DNA of 64,000 nucleotides from Haemophilus parainfluenzae (GTDB taxonomy: Bacteria; Pseudomonadota; Gammaproteobacteria; Enterobacterales; Pasteurellaceae). Each line of letters starts with the position of its first letter. Within the stretch, counting starts at the first letter, position 1. Of the stretch, positions 1 through 10,914 are shown piece after piece. Where the stretch lies: assembly GCF_003252755.1 (NCBI RefSeq), contig NZ_QEPT01000004.1, positions 1 through 64,000 on the forward strand, written 5' to 3'. Below the pieces are notes generated by a model. It searched no databases, was not told the DNA's origin, and saw nothing but the letters and a program-made list of their open reading frames with translations. The position numbers were made by a program, and so were the translations under genes.

Positions 1-107
1 CGCCACTCGTCATCAAAGAAGCAAGCTTCTTTATGTTACCGTTCGACTTGCATGTGTTAAGCCTGCCGCCAGCGTTCAATCTGAGCCATGATCAAACTCT
101 TCAATTC
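1..107 (-). rRNA. rrs: 16S ribosomal RNA, 5' end only (partial)
   Basis: The first 107 bases, read on the minus strand, are the 5' end of a small-subunit rRNA. The conserved start with the universal 27F block (AGAGTTTGATCATGGCTCAG) lies at about 81-100, followed by the helix leading into GAACGCTGGCGGCAGGC. The mature 5' end should be near 106. The gene runs off the left edge, so only about 7% of it is present. The leader and promoter follow to the right (107-360), so the rrn operon is transcribed leftward, away from murI's upstream side. Confidence 0.97.
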
Positions 108-246
108 AAGTTCAATCGCTCAATACTACTGACATAAAATGTCACTACTTAAAAAAGTATTATGAATTTCTAGTTAGCACCTATTAAGACTTCAAAATTA
201 AAAAATATTTTTAAAACAAGTCAATCAACAAGTGCCCACACAGATT

Positions 247-269
247 GTCTGATATATTGTTAAAGAGCA
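247..269 (-). promoter_or_regulatory. rrn leader antitermination boxA region
   Basis: On the minus strand the rRNA leader contains TGCTCTTTAACA (258-269), the boxA antitermination element bound by NusB/S10. It is followed directly by ATATATCAGAC, almost the same as the E. coli rrn leader. The stretch further down (about 170-246, GTGTGGGCACTTGTTG and an AT-rich part) corresponds to the leader side of the RNase III processing stalk. A small hairpin, TGACA-TTTTA-TGTCA, lies just before the 16S start at about 130-145. Confidence 0.85.
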
Positions 270-330
270 AAAAAGAACGACGCACCGGTTTTTCTTAAGA
301 TTCACAACAGCGCGTCGTTGTGTGGGGCGT

Positions 331-358
331 ATTATAGGCATTTCAGATGCCTTTGCAA
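331..358 (-). promoter_or_regulatory. rrn P1 promoter
   Basis: The minus strand has -35 TTGCAA (353-358), a 16-base spacer and a perfect -10 TATAAT (331-336). A GC-rich discriminator (ACGCCCCACA) follows, the hallmark of stringently controlled rRNA promoters. An A/T-rich block at about 362-390 sits where an UP element would be. The promoter points at the 16S gene. Confidence 0.85.
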
Positions 359-428
359 GCTCTTTTTGTAAAAAAATGTAAATTTTTTTGCTGTTTGCTT
401 ACAAACGCACCAACATGACGAGAAAAAA

Positions 429-1220
429 TCATTTTAACACGGTAATTCCATCAAATCCCCAAAGAGCCAACGCTTGTTCTAATTGATGTTTATTCTCTAC
501 ATCTTGCGTACAAAAGACCTGATTTTTCACCTCAGATTTTGACCGCACTTCTAATTTATTAAGTAAGAACTGCAACCGCTTGGCAATCGCGAATCCTGGA
601 TCCATAAAATTCTTCACTTGAGGTAAGCAAATTTGAATTTCATCTTTAATTAAAGGGAAATGCGTACAGCCTAAACAAATCGTATCTAAATTCTCTATTG
701 AGGCCCAGGGACTTAATTCATTTTTCAATGCAATCAAATCAACCGACTTCCCTTGGATTTTATGCTCTGCGATTTCAACCAGTTTAGTTGAGCCTAATCG
801 TTCAACGACACAATGGACGGCAAACTGATGAATAAGATCATTAACATAAGGGCGTTTAACCGTGCCTTTTGTTGCCAACAGCCCAATATGTTTCGTTTGT
901 GAGATTTCTGCTGCTGGCTTGATAGCTGGTACAGTTCCTACTATCGGAATAGAAAATTGCTCACGCAAAGGCGGTAGCACCACCGTACTCGCGGTATTGC
1001 AAGCAATAACAATGGCATCAAGTGGATAATCTTGGTTAATTTTTTTACAAATATCCAATGTGCGATGAATGATTGTTTCTTCCGATTTTTCTGAATAAGG
1101 AAAGCCTGCATTGTCAAAGCAATACAAATAATGGTTATCTGGCATCAGCTTTTTCGCTTCCCGATAAACGCTTAAGCCACCCATTCCTGAATCAAAGAAA
1201 AGTACCGTTGATTTATTCAT
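429..1220 (-). CDS. murI: glutamate racemase
   Basis: Interconverts L- and D-glutamate in the cytoplasm, supplying D-Glu for peptidoglycan precursors (MurD step). The 263-residue length fits the family. The N-terminal DSGMGG motif carries the conserved Asp10. The two catalytic cysteines are visible in ACNTAS (Cys74) and GCTHFPL (Cys185). It sits between the rRNA promoter and recG and is read in the same direction as recG, 30 bases downstream of it, so it is probably co-transcribed with the spoT-recG group. An uptake sequence (542-550) lies inside the coding region near the C-terminal end. Cofactor-independent chemistry is inferred from the family. Confidence 0.96.
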   Translation of the reverse strand: MNKSTVLFFDSGMGGLSVYREAKKLMPDNHYLYCFDNAGFPYSEKSEETIIHRTLDICKKINQDYPLDAIVIACNTASTVVLPPLREQFSIPIVGTVPAIKPAAEISQTKHIGLLATKGTVKRPYVNDLIHQFAVHCVVERLGSTKLVEIAEHKIQGKSVDLIALKNELSPWASIENLDTICLGCTHFPLIKDEIQICLPQVKNFMDPGFAIAKRLQFLLNKLEVRSKSEVKNQVFCTQDVENKHQLEQALALWGFDGITVLK

Positions 1221-1250
1221 TTATAAAACTCTTTCAAAAATAACCGCACT

Positions 1251-3332
1251 TTAGGCATTCGAATAAATTTCTCGATTATTTAGCCAACGGCGGATTAAAC
1301 TTTCTGCCACATCCGGATATTTCATAATTAATGCTTTAGCATAATGTTGAACTGTTGGAATCATTTTACGATCACGCATTAAATTCGCCACCTTAAATTC
1401 AGCGATACCCGTCTGCTTGGTGCCCAACACTTCACCAGGTCCACGAATTTCTAAATCTTTTTCCGAAATCACAAAGCCATCTTGGCTATCACGTAATACC
1501 TGTAAACGTTTTTGCGACACTTTACCCAACGGCGGTTTATACATTAAGACACAAAAAGACGCCGTACTGCCACGCCCTACTCGACCACGTAACTGATGAA
1601 GTTGTGATAACCCCAAACGCTCAGCATTTTCAATGATCATTAGACTGGCATTCGGCACATCTACGCCCACTTCGATCACAGTTGTAGCCACAAGCAAATC
1701 GAGCTCTGCATTTTTAAAGGCAGCCATAATATCTTGTTTTTCTTGCGGTTTCATTCGCCCATGTACAAGGCCAATTTTAAGCATCGGCAAGGCTTTCGTT
1801 AAATCTTCCCAAATTGCCTCGGCTGCTTGCGCTTCTAGCACTTCAGACTCATCAATTAACGTACAAACCCAATAAGCCTGACGTTTTTCATTAATACAGG
1901 CATTTTTGACTCGAGCAACGATTTCATCTCGACGCTCTTCAGAAATAACCACTGTCGTAATCGGTGTTCTACCTGGAGGTAATTCATCAATAATCGACGT
2001 ATCAAGATCAGCATAAACCGTCATCGCTAATGTTCTTGGGATTGGTGTTGCAGTCATGATCAGTTGGTGCGGATAAAATCCTGCTTTTTCGCCTTTTTCT
2101 CGCAACATCAAACGTTGATGCACACCAAAACGATGCTGTTCATCTATAATCACCAAGGCTAAATCCGCAAATTCCACTTCTTCTTGGAACAAAGCATGTG
2201 TGCCCACCACCATTTGTACCGCACCGGACTTAATTTTTTCCAATTCCGCTTGGCGAGCTTTTCCTTTTACCTTACCTGCTAACCAGCCTACTTCAATACC
2301 AAAAGGTTCTAACCAACGGCGGAAATTATTTGCATGCTGTTCCGCTAAAATCTCTGTTGGCGCCATTAAAGCCACTTGTTTGCCATTATCAATCGCTAAT
2401 AACGCGGCTAAGGCTGCTACCAATGTTTTTCCCGAACCCACATCGCCCTGAACAAGTCGCATCATCGGATAATTTTTTGCTAAATCCTGATCAATATCTG
2501 CTACTACTCTATTTTGAGCATTCGTTGGTTGAAAAGGTAAAGAAGCTAGAAAACGTTGCTTCAAATCAGTTTGATAATGCAATGGCAACGCTAAAAACTG
2601 CTGCGTACCCAACCGCACTTTTTGCATCGCAAGATTATGAGCAAGAAGCTCTTCAAAGATAAGTCGTTGCTGTGCGGGATGTTGTCCTTTCTCCAAAATA
2701 TCTAATGAGATATCTGGCGGCGGACGATGCAGAAATCGAATAGCCTCCTTTAAGCTAAAAGGATGTGGATTAAATTCATTAGGTAAAATTTCCGTTAATT
2801 GGATTTTATCGAGTAAAGCCAATGCTTGATCGGTTAGCTTACGTAATGAATTTTGTTTTAAACCTTCCGTTGTGGAATAAATAGGCGTGAGCGTTTCCTC
2901 TAAAACCAATGGCGCATTATCCCGTATGATTTGATATTCAGGATGATGAATTTCTGCCATAAAACGCCCGCGTTTAATTTCACCAAACGCTTTGACGCGC
3001 GTACCAATCTGAAAACTGTTTTTCATCCCCGCATTAAAATTGAAAAAACGGAGCATAATCTTGCTCGTTCCATCAGAAAGACTTACGGTTAAAATAGGAC
3101 GGCGCCCAAAGGCAACTTCACAGGTTTGGACAACCCCTTCAATGGTGGCATATTGTTCAGGACGAAGATCAGCAATGGGTGTTATTCTCGTGCGATCTTC
3201 ATAACGGATAGGTAAATGAAAAAGCAAGTCTTGGAGATTATGAATTCCAAGACGGCTTAATTTATCGGAGATTGCCGCGCCTACACCAGATAAAGTGGTT
3301 AGGGGAACGGCATCGAGAAGTTGCGTGCTCAT
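1251..3332 (-). CDS. recG: ATP-dependent DNA helicase RecG
   Basis: Branch-migrating helicase that remodels stalled replication forks and Holliday junctions. The 693 residues match the family. The N-terminal wedge/OB-fold part (about 1-250) is followed by two RecA-like helicase domains. The Walker A motif GDVGSGKT is near residue 297 and the DEQH box near 395. The helicase C motifs end with QLRGRVGRG. The start codon overlaps the spoT stop (TAATG at 3330-3334), which indicates translational coupling in a spoT-recG operon; E. coli likewise has recG near spoT. Two uptake sequences lie in or next to the gene (1243-1251, 2612-2620). Confidence 0.97.
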   Translation of the reverse strand: MSTQLLDAVPLTTLSGVGAAISDKLSRLGIHNLQDLLFHLPIRYEDRTRITPIADLRPEQYATIEGVVQTCEVAFGRRPILTVSLSDGTSKIMLRFFNFNAGMKNSFQIGTRVKAFGEIKRGRFMAEIHHPEYQIIRDNAPLVLEETLTPIYSTTEGLKQNSLRKLTDQALALLDKIQLTEILPNEFNPHPFSLKEAIRFLHRPPPDISLDILEKGQHPAQQRLIFEELLAHNLAMQKVRLGTQQFLALPLHYQTDLKQRFLASLPFQPTNAQNRVVADIDQDLAKNYPMMRLVQGDVGSGKTLVAALAALLAIDNGKQVALMAPTEILAEQHANNFRRWLEPFGIEVGWLAGKVKGKARQAELEKIKSGAVQMVVGTHALFQEEVEFADLALVIIDEQHRFGVHQRLMLREKGEKAGFYPHQLIMTATPIPRTLAMTVYADLDTSIIDELPPGRTPITTVVISEERRDEIVARVKNACINEKRQAYWVCTLIDESEVLEAQAAEAIWEDLTKALPMLKIGLVHGRMKPQEKQDIMAAFKNAELDLLVATTVIEVGVDVPNASLMIIENAERLGLSQLHQLRGRVGRGSTASFCVLMYKPPLGKVSQKRLQVLRDSQDGFVISEKDLEIRGPGEVLGTKQTGIAEFKVANLMRDRKMIPTVQHYAKALIMKYPDVAESLIRRWLNNREIYSNA

Positions 3333-5452
3333 TATGCTTCATTAATATTGCGCTTCAAACGAATCACACTGGTAATTTGTTTGATTTTTCGCATAATGTT
3401 TTCTAAATGATAGATATCTCTCGCGCCAACTTGGATAATGACTAATAGCAGATTATTCTCTAATTCTTCCGTCCAAATACTTTGAATATTACTTTCACAA
3501 GTCGCGACCGCTGTCATGAGGCTACCTAATACATTTTGTTCATTAAGCATTTCAATGTGTAATTCGGCATCAAAATTGACCGCACTTTCAGCCTCTTCCC
3601 ATTTTGCCGCGGTGAAATCTTTGGCATTACCTGACGTTAAATTAGAACAAGCTTGATGATGTACAACCACACCTTTCTTCGCCGTACTTAATGCCACGAT
3701 CGGATCACCCGGAATTGGATGACAACATTGAGCGAAAGACGCTTTCATTTCGCCATCTCGGCTCAATGTTAGTGTACTTTGTGTATTTTCAGACACACCA
3801 TCCACATCAATTTCAATAGCTTCATCCATTAATTGATGAGCAATGACACTCGACATTTGGTTACCTACGCCGATTTCCTCAAAAAGCTCATTGAGGCTTG
3901 AGAGATTCAATTCATTTAGTAACGCTTGGATTTTCTCTTCAGAAACCTCAGAGAGATAATGTGGTTTTAGGGCCATTTCTAGCTGTTTTTTACCAGTTTG
4001 AACGGCATCATCTGCACGCAATAATTTTAAGAAATGACGAATACGAGTTCTTGCACGAGCAGTTACTACAAAGTTTAACCAGCTAACGTTTGGATGAGTA
4101 TTTTCACTGGTCACAATCTCAACGGTTTGACCAGACTCTAAAGCTTGTGATAACGGATAAGGTTTATGCTCTACTACTGCCGCAACACAATGATTTCCCA
4201 CATCAGAATGCACTGCATAAGCAAAATCGACAGCTATTGCGCCCATTGGTAATTCAACGATACGACCTTTCGGCGTAAAGACATAGATTTCTTTCGGGAA
4301 AAACTCAGATTTTACGTTCTCAATAAACTCAAAGGAGTTACCCACGTTTTGTTGAATATCCACTAAGCTTTGCAACCAACGTTGCGCACGTACTTGAGCG
4401 GTGGTGCTATCGTTTTTACCACCTTCTTTATACACCCAATGGGCGGTAACTCCCATTTCAGCAACCTGTTCCATTTCTTCAGTCTGAAGATGAACTTCTA
4501 CGGGCACCCCATGAGGGCCAATCATTGACGTTTGCAGTGCTTGGTAGCCATTTGCACGAGGCACAGCAATATAATCTTTCACTTTACCAGGGCGAGGTTT
4601 ATACAAACTATGCATTTGCCCCAACCCGCGATAGCAATCATCAACCGAATTCACAATAACGCGGAAAGCATAAATATCCATAATAGAATGGAATTTCTGA
4701 TCTTTCGTGCGCATTTTTTGGTAAATTTTATAGAGATGTTTTTCACGTCCCCAAATACGATTTGTAATGCCTACATTATCAAGACGTTGTGAAATATCAT
4801 TAGATATGCGTTGAATCAATTCTTGACGAGAACCACGCGCTTGTTCGACGAACTTTTTAAGTACTTCATAACGGCGGGGGTGCATAGCTTCAAAAGATAA
4901 ATCTTCTAATTCATTCTTGATATGTTCGATGCCTAAACGGTGGGCTAAGGGACAGTAAATCTCTAGAGTTTCTTTTGCGATACGACGGCGTTTATCCGGA
5001 CGCAATGAACCCAACGTTCGCATATTATGGGTACGGTCAGCCAGTTTGATTAAGACGACGCGAATATCTCGAGTCATCGCTAAAATCATTTTGCGGAAGT
5101 TTTCAACCTGTGCTTCTTGGCGGGTACGGAATTTCAATTTATCTAGTTTCGATACGCCGTCAACAATTTCGGCTACGCTAGCACCAAATTCATCTTTTAA
5201 TTGGGATTCGGTATAAGGGGTATCTTCGATAACATCATGCAATAATGCAGCCATGATTGCTTCATGGTCTAAATGCATTTCCGCAATAATTGAAGCTACT
5301 GCAACAGGGTGAGTAATGTAAGGTTCGCCGCTTGAGCGAAATTGTCCTTCGTGAGCATCTCGCGCAATGACGAATGCACGTTTGATTAATTCAATTTTAT
5401 CGGCGGGCAAATACCCCTGAATAATTCGATCTAAATCTGCAAACAATTCCAA
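3332..5452 (-). CDS. spoT: bifunctional (p)ppGpp synthetase/hydrolase SpoT
   Basis: Makes and degrades the stringent-response alarmone ppGpp. The 706 residues show the full Rel/SpoT layout. The HD hydrolase domain has His72-Asp73 and Glu76-Asp77 (LLHDVIEDTP). The synthetase domain follows around 240-340, then a TGS domain (about 390-450), a helical region and a C-terminal ACT domain. An intact HD motif argues for SpoT rather than a RelA with a dead hydrolase. It lies 75 bases downstream of rpoZ, the same gmk-rpoZ-spoT-recG order as in E. coli. Its product controls the rrn P1 promoter seen at the left edge of the window. Confidence 0.97.
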   Translation of the reverse strand: MELFADLDRIIQGYLPADKIELIKRAFVIARDAHEGQFRSSGEPYITHPVAVASIIAEMHLDHEAIMAALLHDVIEDTPYTESQLKDEFGASVAEIVDGVSKLDKLKFRTRQEAQVENFRKMILAMTRDIRVVLIKLADRTHNMRTLGSLRPDKRRRIAKETLEIYCPLAHRLGIEHIKNELEDLSFEAMHPRRYEVLKKFVEQARGSRQELIQRISNDISQRLDNVGITNRIWGREKHLYKIYQKMRTKDQKFHSIMDIYAFRVIVNSVDDCYRGLGQMHSLYKPRPGKVKDYIAVPRANGYQALQTSMIGPHGVPVEVHLQTEEMEQVAEMGVTAHWVYKEGGKNDSTTAQVRAQRWLQSLVDIQQNVGNSFEFIENVKSEFFPKEIYVFTPKGRIVELPMGAIAVDFAYAVHSDVGNHCVAAVVEHKPYPLSQALESGQTVEIVTSENTHPNVSWLNFVVTARARTRIRHFLKLLRADDAVQTGKKQLEMALKPHYLSEVSEEKIQALLNELNLSSLNELFEEIGVGNQMSSVIAHQLMDEAIEIDVDGVSENTQSTLTLSRDGEMKASFAQCCHPIPGDPIVALSTAKKGVVVHHQACSNLTSGNAKDFTAAKWEEAESAVNFDAELHIEMLNEQNVLGSLMTAVATCESNIQSIWTEELENNLLLVIIQVGARDIYHLENIMRKIKQITSVIRLKRNINEA

Positions 5453-5527
5453 AGGACACCTGACTTTTTGTAGAGAGAAAGACTAGGCGATCAAAATAGC
5501 TTTAATTTTGACCGCACTTTAATGAGA

Positions 5528-5794
5528 TTATTCTGCGATTAACGCTACAGCCACTTCTTCGCTACGTTGAGAAGCTGCCGCATCTAAATACTCTTTTGCA
5601 TCCATGATTTCTTGGTTGATTAACCCTTTTTCGATTTCACGTAATGCGATTACAGTTGGTTTATCGTTATCTTCCGGCACTAACGGCTCACTTTGATGTA
5701 ACTCTAATTGTCTCGCACGACGAGCGGCGGTTAAAATTAAATCAAAACGGTTACCAATTTTTTCTACTGCATCTTGCACAGTCACTCGAGCCAT
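5528..5794 (-). CDS. rpoZ: RNA polymerase omega subunit
   Basis: Small chaperone-like subunit that stabilises the beta' subunit of RNA polymerase and helps ppGpp bind. The 88 residues begin [19 protein letters not shown], typical of gammaproteobacterial omega. It lies between gmk and spoT in the usual operon. The acidic C-terminal third is less conserved in the family. An uptake sequence (5511-5519) lies immediately after the stop codon, in the gap before spoT. Confidence 0.96.
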   Translation of the reverse strand: MARVTVQDAVEKIGNRFDLILTAARRARQLELHQSEPLVPEDNDKPTVIALREIEKGLINQEIMDAKEYLDAAASQRSEEVAVALIAE

Positions 5795-5854
5795 GTTTTA
5801 CTCCGATGTTAAAAATAATGTCTATAAAGGGAAAATATTGTACTCAATTCAAGC

Positions 5855-6481
5855 TTATTTTGCTAGTAGCTGATGAATTAAGTCCGCATTTTCTGTTTGT
5901 TGATAAGCTTTGGTCAAGCGTTCTGCCTGCAAAATGCTTTGTAAATCTGCCAATGCCTGTTCAAAATTATCATTCACAATCACGTAATCATATTCATCAT
6001 AATGCGAAATTTCGCTGATTGCTTTTGACATTCGCTCAGCAATGACCTCTTTGCTATCCTGTCCGCGTCCAACCAAGCGACGCTCCAATTCTGGCAATGA
6101 TGGAGGCAAAATAAAAATGCTTTTTACAGAAGGTACTTTTTGACGAATTTGCTGTGCACCTTGCCAATCAATATCTAAAAACACATCAATACCTTTAGCC
6201 AAGTTTTCTTCAATTGCTGGCAATGAAGTGCCGTAATAATTACCGCCAAACACTTTTGCATATTCTAAGAAGTGGCCTTTTTCAATTAAGGTTTCAAATT
6301 CTTCTACTGAAACAAAATAATAATGCACACCATGACTTTCGCCTGGTCGAGGTGAACGCGTTGTGTGTGAAATGGACACCATTTTTTTCGTGCCTTGATT
6401 TTTTTCTAATAACGCGGAAATTAATGATGACTTGCCCGCCCCACTCGGTGCAGAAAGAATATATAAATTACCTTGAGACAT
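5855..6481 (-). CDS. gmk: guanylate kinase
   Basis: Phosphorylates GMP to GDP with ATP in purine nucleotide metabolism. The 208-residue protein has the P-loop [10 protein letters not shown] at about residues 10-19. The GMP-binding segment TTRSPRPGE and the lid-region arginines are also present. It is the first gene of the gmk-rpoZ-spoT-recG(-murI) run and is divergent from gapA. The 217-base gap between the two genes holds the gapA promoter, a CRP site and an uptake sequence. Confidence 0.96.
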   Translation of the reverse strand: MSQGNLYILSAPSGAGKSSLISALLEKNQGTKKMVSISHTTRSPRPGESHGVHYYFVSVEEFETLIEKGHFLEYAKVFGGNYYGTSLPAIEENLAKGIDVFLDIDWQGAQQIRQKVPSVKSIFILPPSLPELERRLVGRGQDSKEVIAERMSKAISEISHYDEYDYVIVNDNFEQALADLQSILQAERLTKAYQQTENADLIHQLLAK

Positions 6482-6573
6482 AATTGAAACCTCTTATTGT
6501 TGTTTGTTTTTATTATACAAAAAGAAAATGAAAAGTGCGGTCAAATTTTCATTTGTTTTACCAAATTGTTAAA

Positions 6574-6591
6574 AAGTGATCGAGATCACAA
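6574..6591. promoter_or_regulatory. CRP-cAMP binding site upstream of gapA
   Basis: The palindrome GTGATCGAGATCAC (6576-6589) keeps both CRP half-sites (GTGA-N6-TCAC) within an almost perfect consensus. Its centre at 6582.5 lies about 61.5 bases before the start point expected from the gapA -10 element, the standard class I activation distance. The crp gene itself is in this window at 61.85 kb. Confidence 0.75.
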
Positions 6592-6632
6592 AAAAGTGGT
6601 ATATACCCTTTTTTTTATCAAAATGCCCATGC

Positions 6633-6638
6633 TATAAT
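6633..6638 (+). promoter_or_regulatory. gapA promoter -10 element
   Basis: A perfect TATAAT lies 62 bases before the gapA start codon. There is no good -35 at the right distance, since that position is a T-run. This is expected for a promoter helped by the upstream CRP site. Confidence 0.65.
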
Positions 6639-6678
6639 CCACGAGAACTCGTTAGAGCAACGATTTTGTTTAACTTAA

Positions 6679-7719
<1,041 letters not shown>

Positions 7720-7738
7720 TCAAAATAGCTAAAAAATT

Positions 7739-7767
7739 AACCGCTCTTTTTAGAGCGGTTTTTTTAT
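7739..7767 (+). terminator. gapA rho-independent terminator
   Basis: Perfect 9-bp stem AACCGCTCT/AGAGCGGTT (7739-7747 with 7752-7760) and a 4-base loop, followed by a T run. It lies 20 bases after the gapA stop. Confidence 0.9.
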
Positions 7768-7948
7768 TTCTAATCAATTTAGATTTTCTCAATATTTTAT
7801 ATATTCTTTATTGCTCATTTGAATATAATAATAGAAAAATAAATATGTCTATTATTTATTCTATATTCACAAAATAATAACATTTTACTAGATTTTAAAT
7901 TTATTTAGTTTATATTAGCGTACAGTTGTTCGCTCAAATAAGGCTTAT

Positions 7949-9766
7949 ATGAATTTAGAACGTCATTTCGTCAATCGAATTCGCCAGCAGGCAAAAACTC
8001 GTCAAAATGCAACCGCACTTCGCCATAAAATTAATGGCTTGTGGAAAGATATTTCGTGGAACGCATTCCAACAACAGCTTGATCAGCTTTCATTAGCTTT
8101 TCTTGCTTGCAATATTCAAGTACAAGATAAAATTGCAATTTTTGCGCACAATATGTCACGTTGGACAATCGCAGATATTGCGGCACTTCAAGTCCGAGCT
8201 ATCACCGTTCCCATTTATGCAACCAATACGGCACAACAGGCAGAATTTATTTTAAATCATGCCGATGTCAAAATTCTGTTTGTTGGCGATCAAGAACAAT
8301 ATGATCAAGCGTTAGAAATTGCACATCAGTGTCCACAATTACAAAAAATTGTGGCCATGAAAGAAAAAATTCAACTGACAGAAACTACCCTTTCCTACCA
8401 TTGGGACGATTTAATTCAATTAGGTACAGCAGAATTTCAGGCTGAATTTGAAACTCGCTTAGCAAATAAAACGATGGATGATTTATTCACGATCATCTAC
8501 ACCTCAGGTACAACAGGTGAACCGAAAGGCGTAATGCTCGATTACAGTAACTTAGCACATCAACTTGAAGCCCATGATATTGCATTAGATGTTAATCAAG
8601 ATGAGGTTTCACTTTCTTTTTTACCATTTAGCCACATTTTTGAGCGTGCTTGGGTTGCCTATGTGTTACATCGCGGAGCAATTCTTTGTTATCTCGAAGA
8701 CACCAATCAAGTACGTGAAGCATTAACAGAAGTGCGCCCAACCTTTATGTGTGCCGTACCGCGTTTCTATGAAAAAATTTATTCTGCTGTGCTTGATAAA
8801 GTCCAAAAAGCCCCTTTTATTCGTCAGATGATTTTCCACTGGGCAATTGCAGTGGGACAAAAACGTTTTGATCTTCTCTCTCAAAATAAAAAAGTCCCAT
8901 TCTTCTTGCAAAAACGCTATGCGCTTGCCGATAAACTAGTACTTTCTAAACTGCGTTCATTGTTAGGTGGACGAATTAAAATGATGCCTTGCGGTGGCGC
9001 AAAATTAGAACCAAGCATTGGGCTTTTCTTCCATAGCATTGGGATTAATATCAAACTCGGTTATGGCATGACTGAAACTACAGCTACTGTTTCGTGCTGG
9101 GATGATCACCATTTTAATCCGAATTCTATTGGTAAATTAATGCCAAATGCCGAAGTTAAAATTGGTGAAAATAACGAGATTCTAGTGCGTGGTGGCATGG
9201 TAATGAAAGGCTACTATAAAAAACCTGAAGAAACGGCTCAAGCCTTCACTGAAGATGGTTTCTTGAAAACGGGAGATGCCGGTGAATTTGATGCTGAAGG
9301 TAATTTATTTATTACCGATCGCATTAAAGAATTGATGAAAACCTCTAACGGAAAATACATTGCACCACAATATATCGAAGGTAAAATTGGCAAAGATAAA
9401 TTTATCGAACAAATTGCGATTATTGCTGATGCAAAAAAATATGTATCAGCGTTGATCGTACCTTGTTTTGATAGCGTAGAAGAATATGCGAAAAAACTGA
9501 ATATTAAGTATCAAGATCGCATAGAATTACTCAAACACTCTGACATTATCAAAATGTTTGAGCAGCGTATCGAAAGTCTTCAAAAAGAACTGGCACACTT
9601 TGAGCAAGTGAAGAAATTTACGCTACTCTCTCAGGCATTTAGCGTAAAACTTGGTGAAATCACCCCTACGCTCAAATTACGCCGAAAAGTGATTATGGAA
9701 CGTTATCATCATATTATTGATTCGATGTATTCCAACAATAAAGAGAACAAGGAAAATAAAGAATAA
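7949..9766 (+). CDS. long-chain fatty acid-CoA ligase (AMP-forming)
   Basis: Activates fatty acids to acyl-CoA through an acyl-adenylate. The 605-residue protein has the AMP-binding signature [11 protein letters not shown] around residue 188, GYGMTETTA around 370 and the TGD motif ([10 protein letters not shown]) near 450. It belongs to the long FAA1/ACSBG-like branch rather than classical E. coli FadD, so I leave the symbol blank. It is the counterpart of the gene that follows gapA in H. influenzae. It is a separate transcription unit, with the gapA terminator before it and its own terminator after it. In an organism with limited beta-oxidation it may serve phospholipid acyl recycling; that is inference. 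Confidence 0.9.
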   Translation: MNLERHFVNRIRQQAKTRQNATALRHKINGLWKDISWNAFQQQLDQLSLAFLACNIQVQDKIAIFAHNMSRWTIADIAALQVRAITVPIYATNTAQQAEFILNHADVKILFVGDQEQYDQALEIAHQCPQLQKIVAMKEKIQLTETTLSYHWDDLIQLGTAEFQAEFETRLANKTMDDLFTIIYTSGTTGEPKGVMLDYSNLAHQLEAHDIALDVNQDEVSLSFLPFSHIFERAWVAYVLHRGAILCYLEDTNQVREALTEVRPTFMCAVPRFYEKIYSAVLDKVQKAPFIRQMIFHWAIAVGQKRFDLLSQNKKVPFFLQKRYALADKLVLSKLRSLLGGRIKMMPCGGAKLEPSIGLFFHSIGINIKLGYGMTETTATVSCWDDHHFNPNSIGKLMPNAEVKIGENNEILVRGGMVMKGYYKKPEETAQAFTEDGFLKTGDAGEFDAEGNLFITDRIKELMKTSNGKYIAPQYIEGKIGKDKFIEQIAIIADAKKYVSALIVPCFDSVEEYAKKLNIKYQDRIELLKHSDIIKMFEQRIESLQKELAHFEQVKKFTLLSQAFSVKLGEITPTLKLRRKVIMERYHHIIDSMYSNNKENKENKE

Positions 9767-9797
9767 AAAAAGTGCGGTGAATTTCATCACACTTTTT
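9767..9797 (+). terminator. terminator after the acyl-CoA ligase, built on an uptake sequence
   Basis: AAAAAGTGCGGTGA (9767-9780) pairs with TCATCACACTTTTT (9784-9797) with one mismatch and one G-U pair. A T-rich tail follows. The left arm contains an uptake sequence, while the right arm is a degenerate copy. Confidence 0.75.
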
Positions 9798-9814
9798 ATT
9801 TTAACGAAAATGAT

Positions 9815-10852
9815 TTATTCGACTTCTACCAGCACACCTTCTTGGTGAGGTTTCAATACGCCAACCTCGCTAAGCTCGATACCGGCTTTTTTCGCAATCT
9901 CTAAGATTTCCGCTTCACTTTCAGGTTTAACCGCAATCAACAAGCCACCTGAGGTTTGAGGATCGCACAGTACTGCCTTTTGATAATCCGTAAGAGGGCC
10001 GATTTTATGCCCATAGCTTTCAAAGTTACGGTTGGTTCCACCTGGTACACAACCTTCAGCAATATAATCTGCTACGCCATCTAATAATTTGATTTTATCA
10101 AAATGCACAACCGCATTAAGATTTGAGCCTTCACAGATTTCAGCTAAGTGTCCTAATAAACCAAAGCCAGTGACATCTGTCATAGCAGTTACACCTGCAA
10201 CTTCCGCAAATTGGCTACCAATCAGGTTCATTTGACACATGGCTGCCGTTGCTAAGCCTTGATGTTCTGGTTTTAACTTACCTTTTTTCTCAGCAGTAGT
10301 CAGCACACCGATACCTAATGGTTTGGTTAAATAAAGCTTACAATTTGCTTCTGCTGAGGCATTACGTTTTACACATTCGGTTGCAATAACGCCCGTTACA
10401 GCTAAACCAAAAATGGGTTCTGGCGCATCAATCGAGTGTCCTCCAGCAAGGGAAATTCCCGCTTGATGACAAGCAAAACGGCCACCATCAACAATCTTCT
10501 GTGCCACTTCTGCCGGTAATTTATTAATCGGGAAACCTAAAATAGCAATCGCCATAATTGGTTTACCACCCATTGCGAAAATATCGCTAATGGCATTGGT
10601 CGCCGCAATGCGACCAAAATCAAAAGGATCGTCCACAATAGGCATGAAGAAATCCGTAGTACTGATAATTGCAGTACCATTACCAAGATCATAAACCGCT
10701 GCGTCATCCGCTGTTTCGTTCCCAACCAATAAATTAGGGTCGGTAAATTTTTCGATTTCTGTCTGTAAAATTGTCCCTAACACCTTAGGCGAAATTTTAC
10801 AGCCTCAACCTGCGCCGTGGCTATATTGTGTTAAACGAATCTCATCCGTCAT
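9815..10852 (-). CDS. selD: selenide, water dikinase (selenophosphate synthetase) containing selenocysteine
   Basis: Makes selenophosphate from selenide and ATP for selenocysteine and selenouridine synthesis. An uninterrupted frame starts only at 10783. The true start is the ATG at 10850-10852, giving 345 codons with an in-frame TGA at codon 16 (10805-10807). The N-terminus then reads HGAG-U-GCKISP, which aligns with the catalytic GCGCK loop of SelD, so the TGA is read as Sec at the active-site position. A SECIS hairpin follows within 3 bases (see 10764-10801). The rest has the PurM-like fold motifs ([31 protein letters not shown]). Sec-type SelD is known in H. influenzae. It also implies selA, selB and selC elsewhere in the genome. 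Confidence 0.96.
10764..10801 (-). promoter_or_regulatory. SECIS element in selD mRNA
   Basis: Starting 3 bases after the UGA, the mRNA folds into a perfect 9-bp lower stem (UGUAAAAUU with AAUUUUACA, 10793-10801 and 10764-10772). A symmetric 3x3 internal loop separates it from a 5-bp upper stem (CCUAA/UUAGG) closing a GGUG tetraloop at 10781-10784. The apical GGU-type loop about 20 bases from the UGA matches the geometry that bacterial SelB recognises. Confidence 0.88.
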
Positions 10853-10914
10853 GCTAAATCCTTACTAAAATCACATACCTTTTCAGCTAAAAGTGCAGTC
10901 AGAAAATCTGGCGT

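Noticed and set aside
4532-4792. Plus-strand open frames inside spoT, recG, yidC and similar genes
   Set aside because: They lie antisense to well conserved genes, have no ribosome site and encode low-complexity or atypical proteins. Treated as shadows.
10537-10783. selD as a truncated gene starting at 10783
   Set aside because: The upstream frame is intact apart from one TGA placed at the catalytic Cys/Sec position and followed by a SECIS hairpin.
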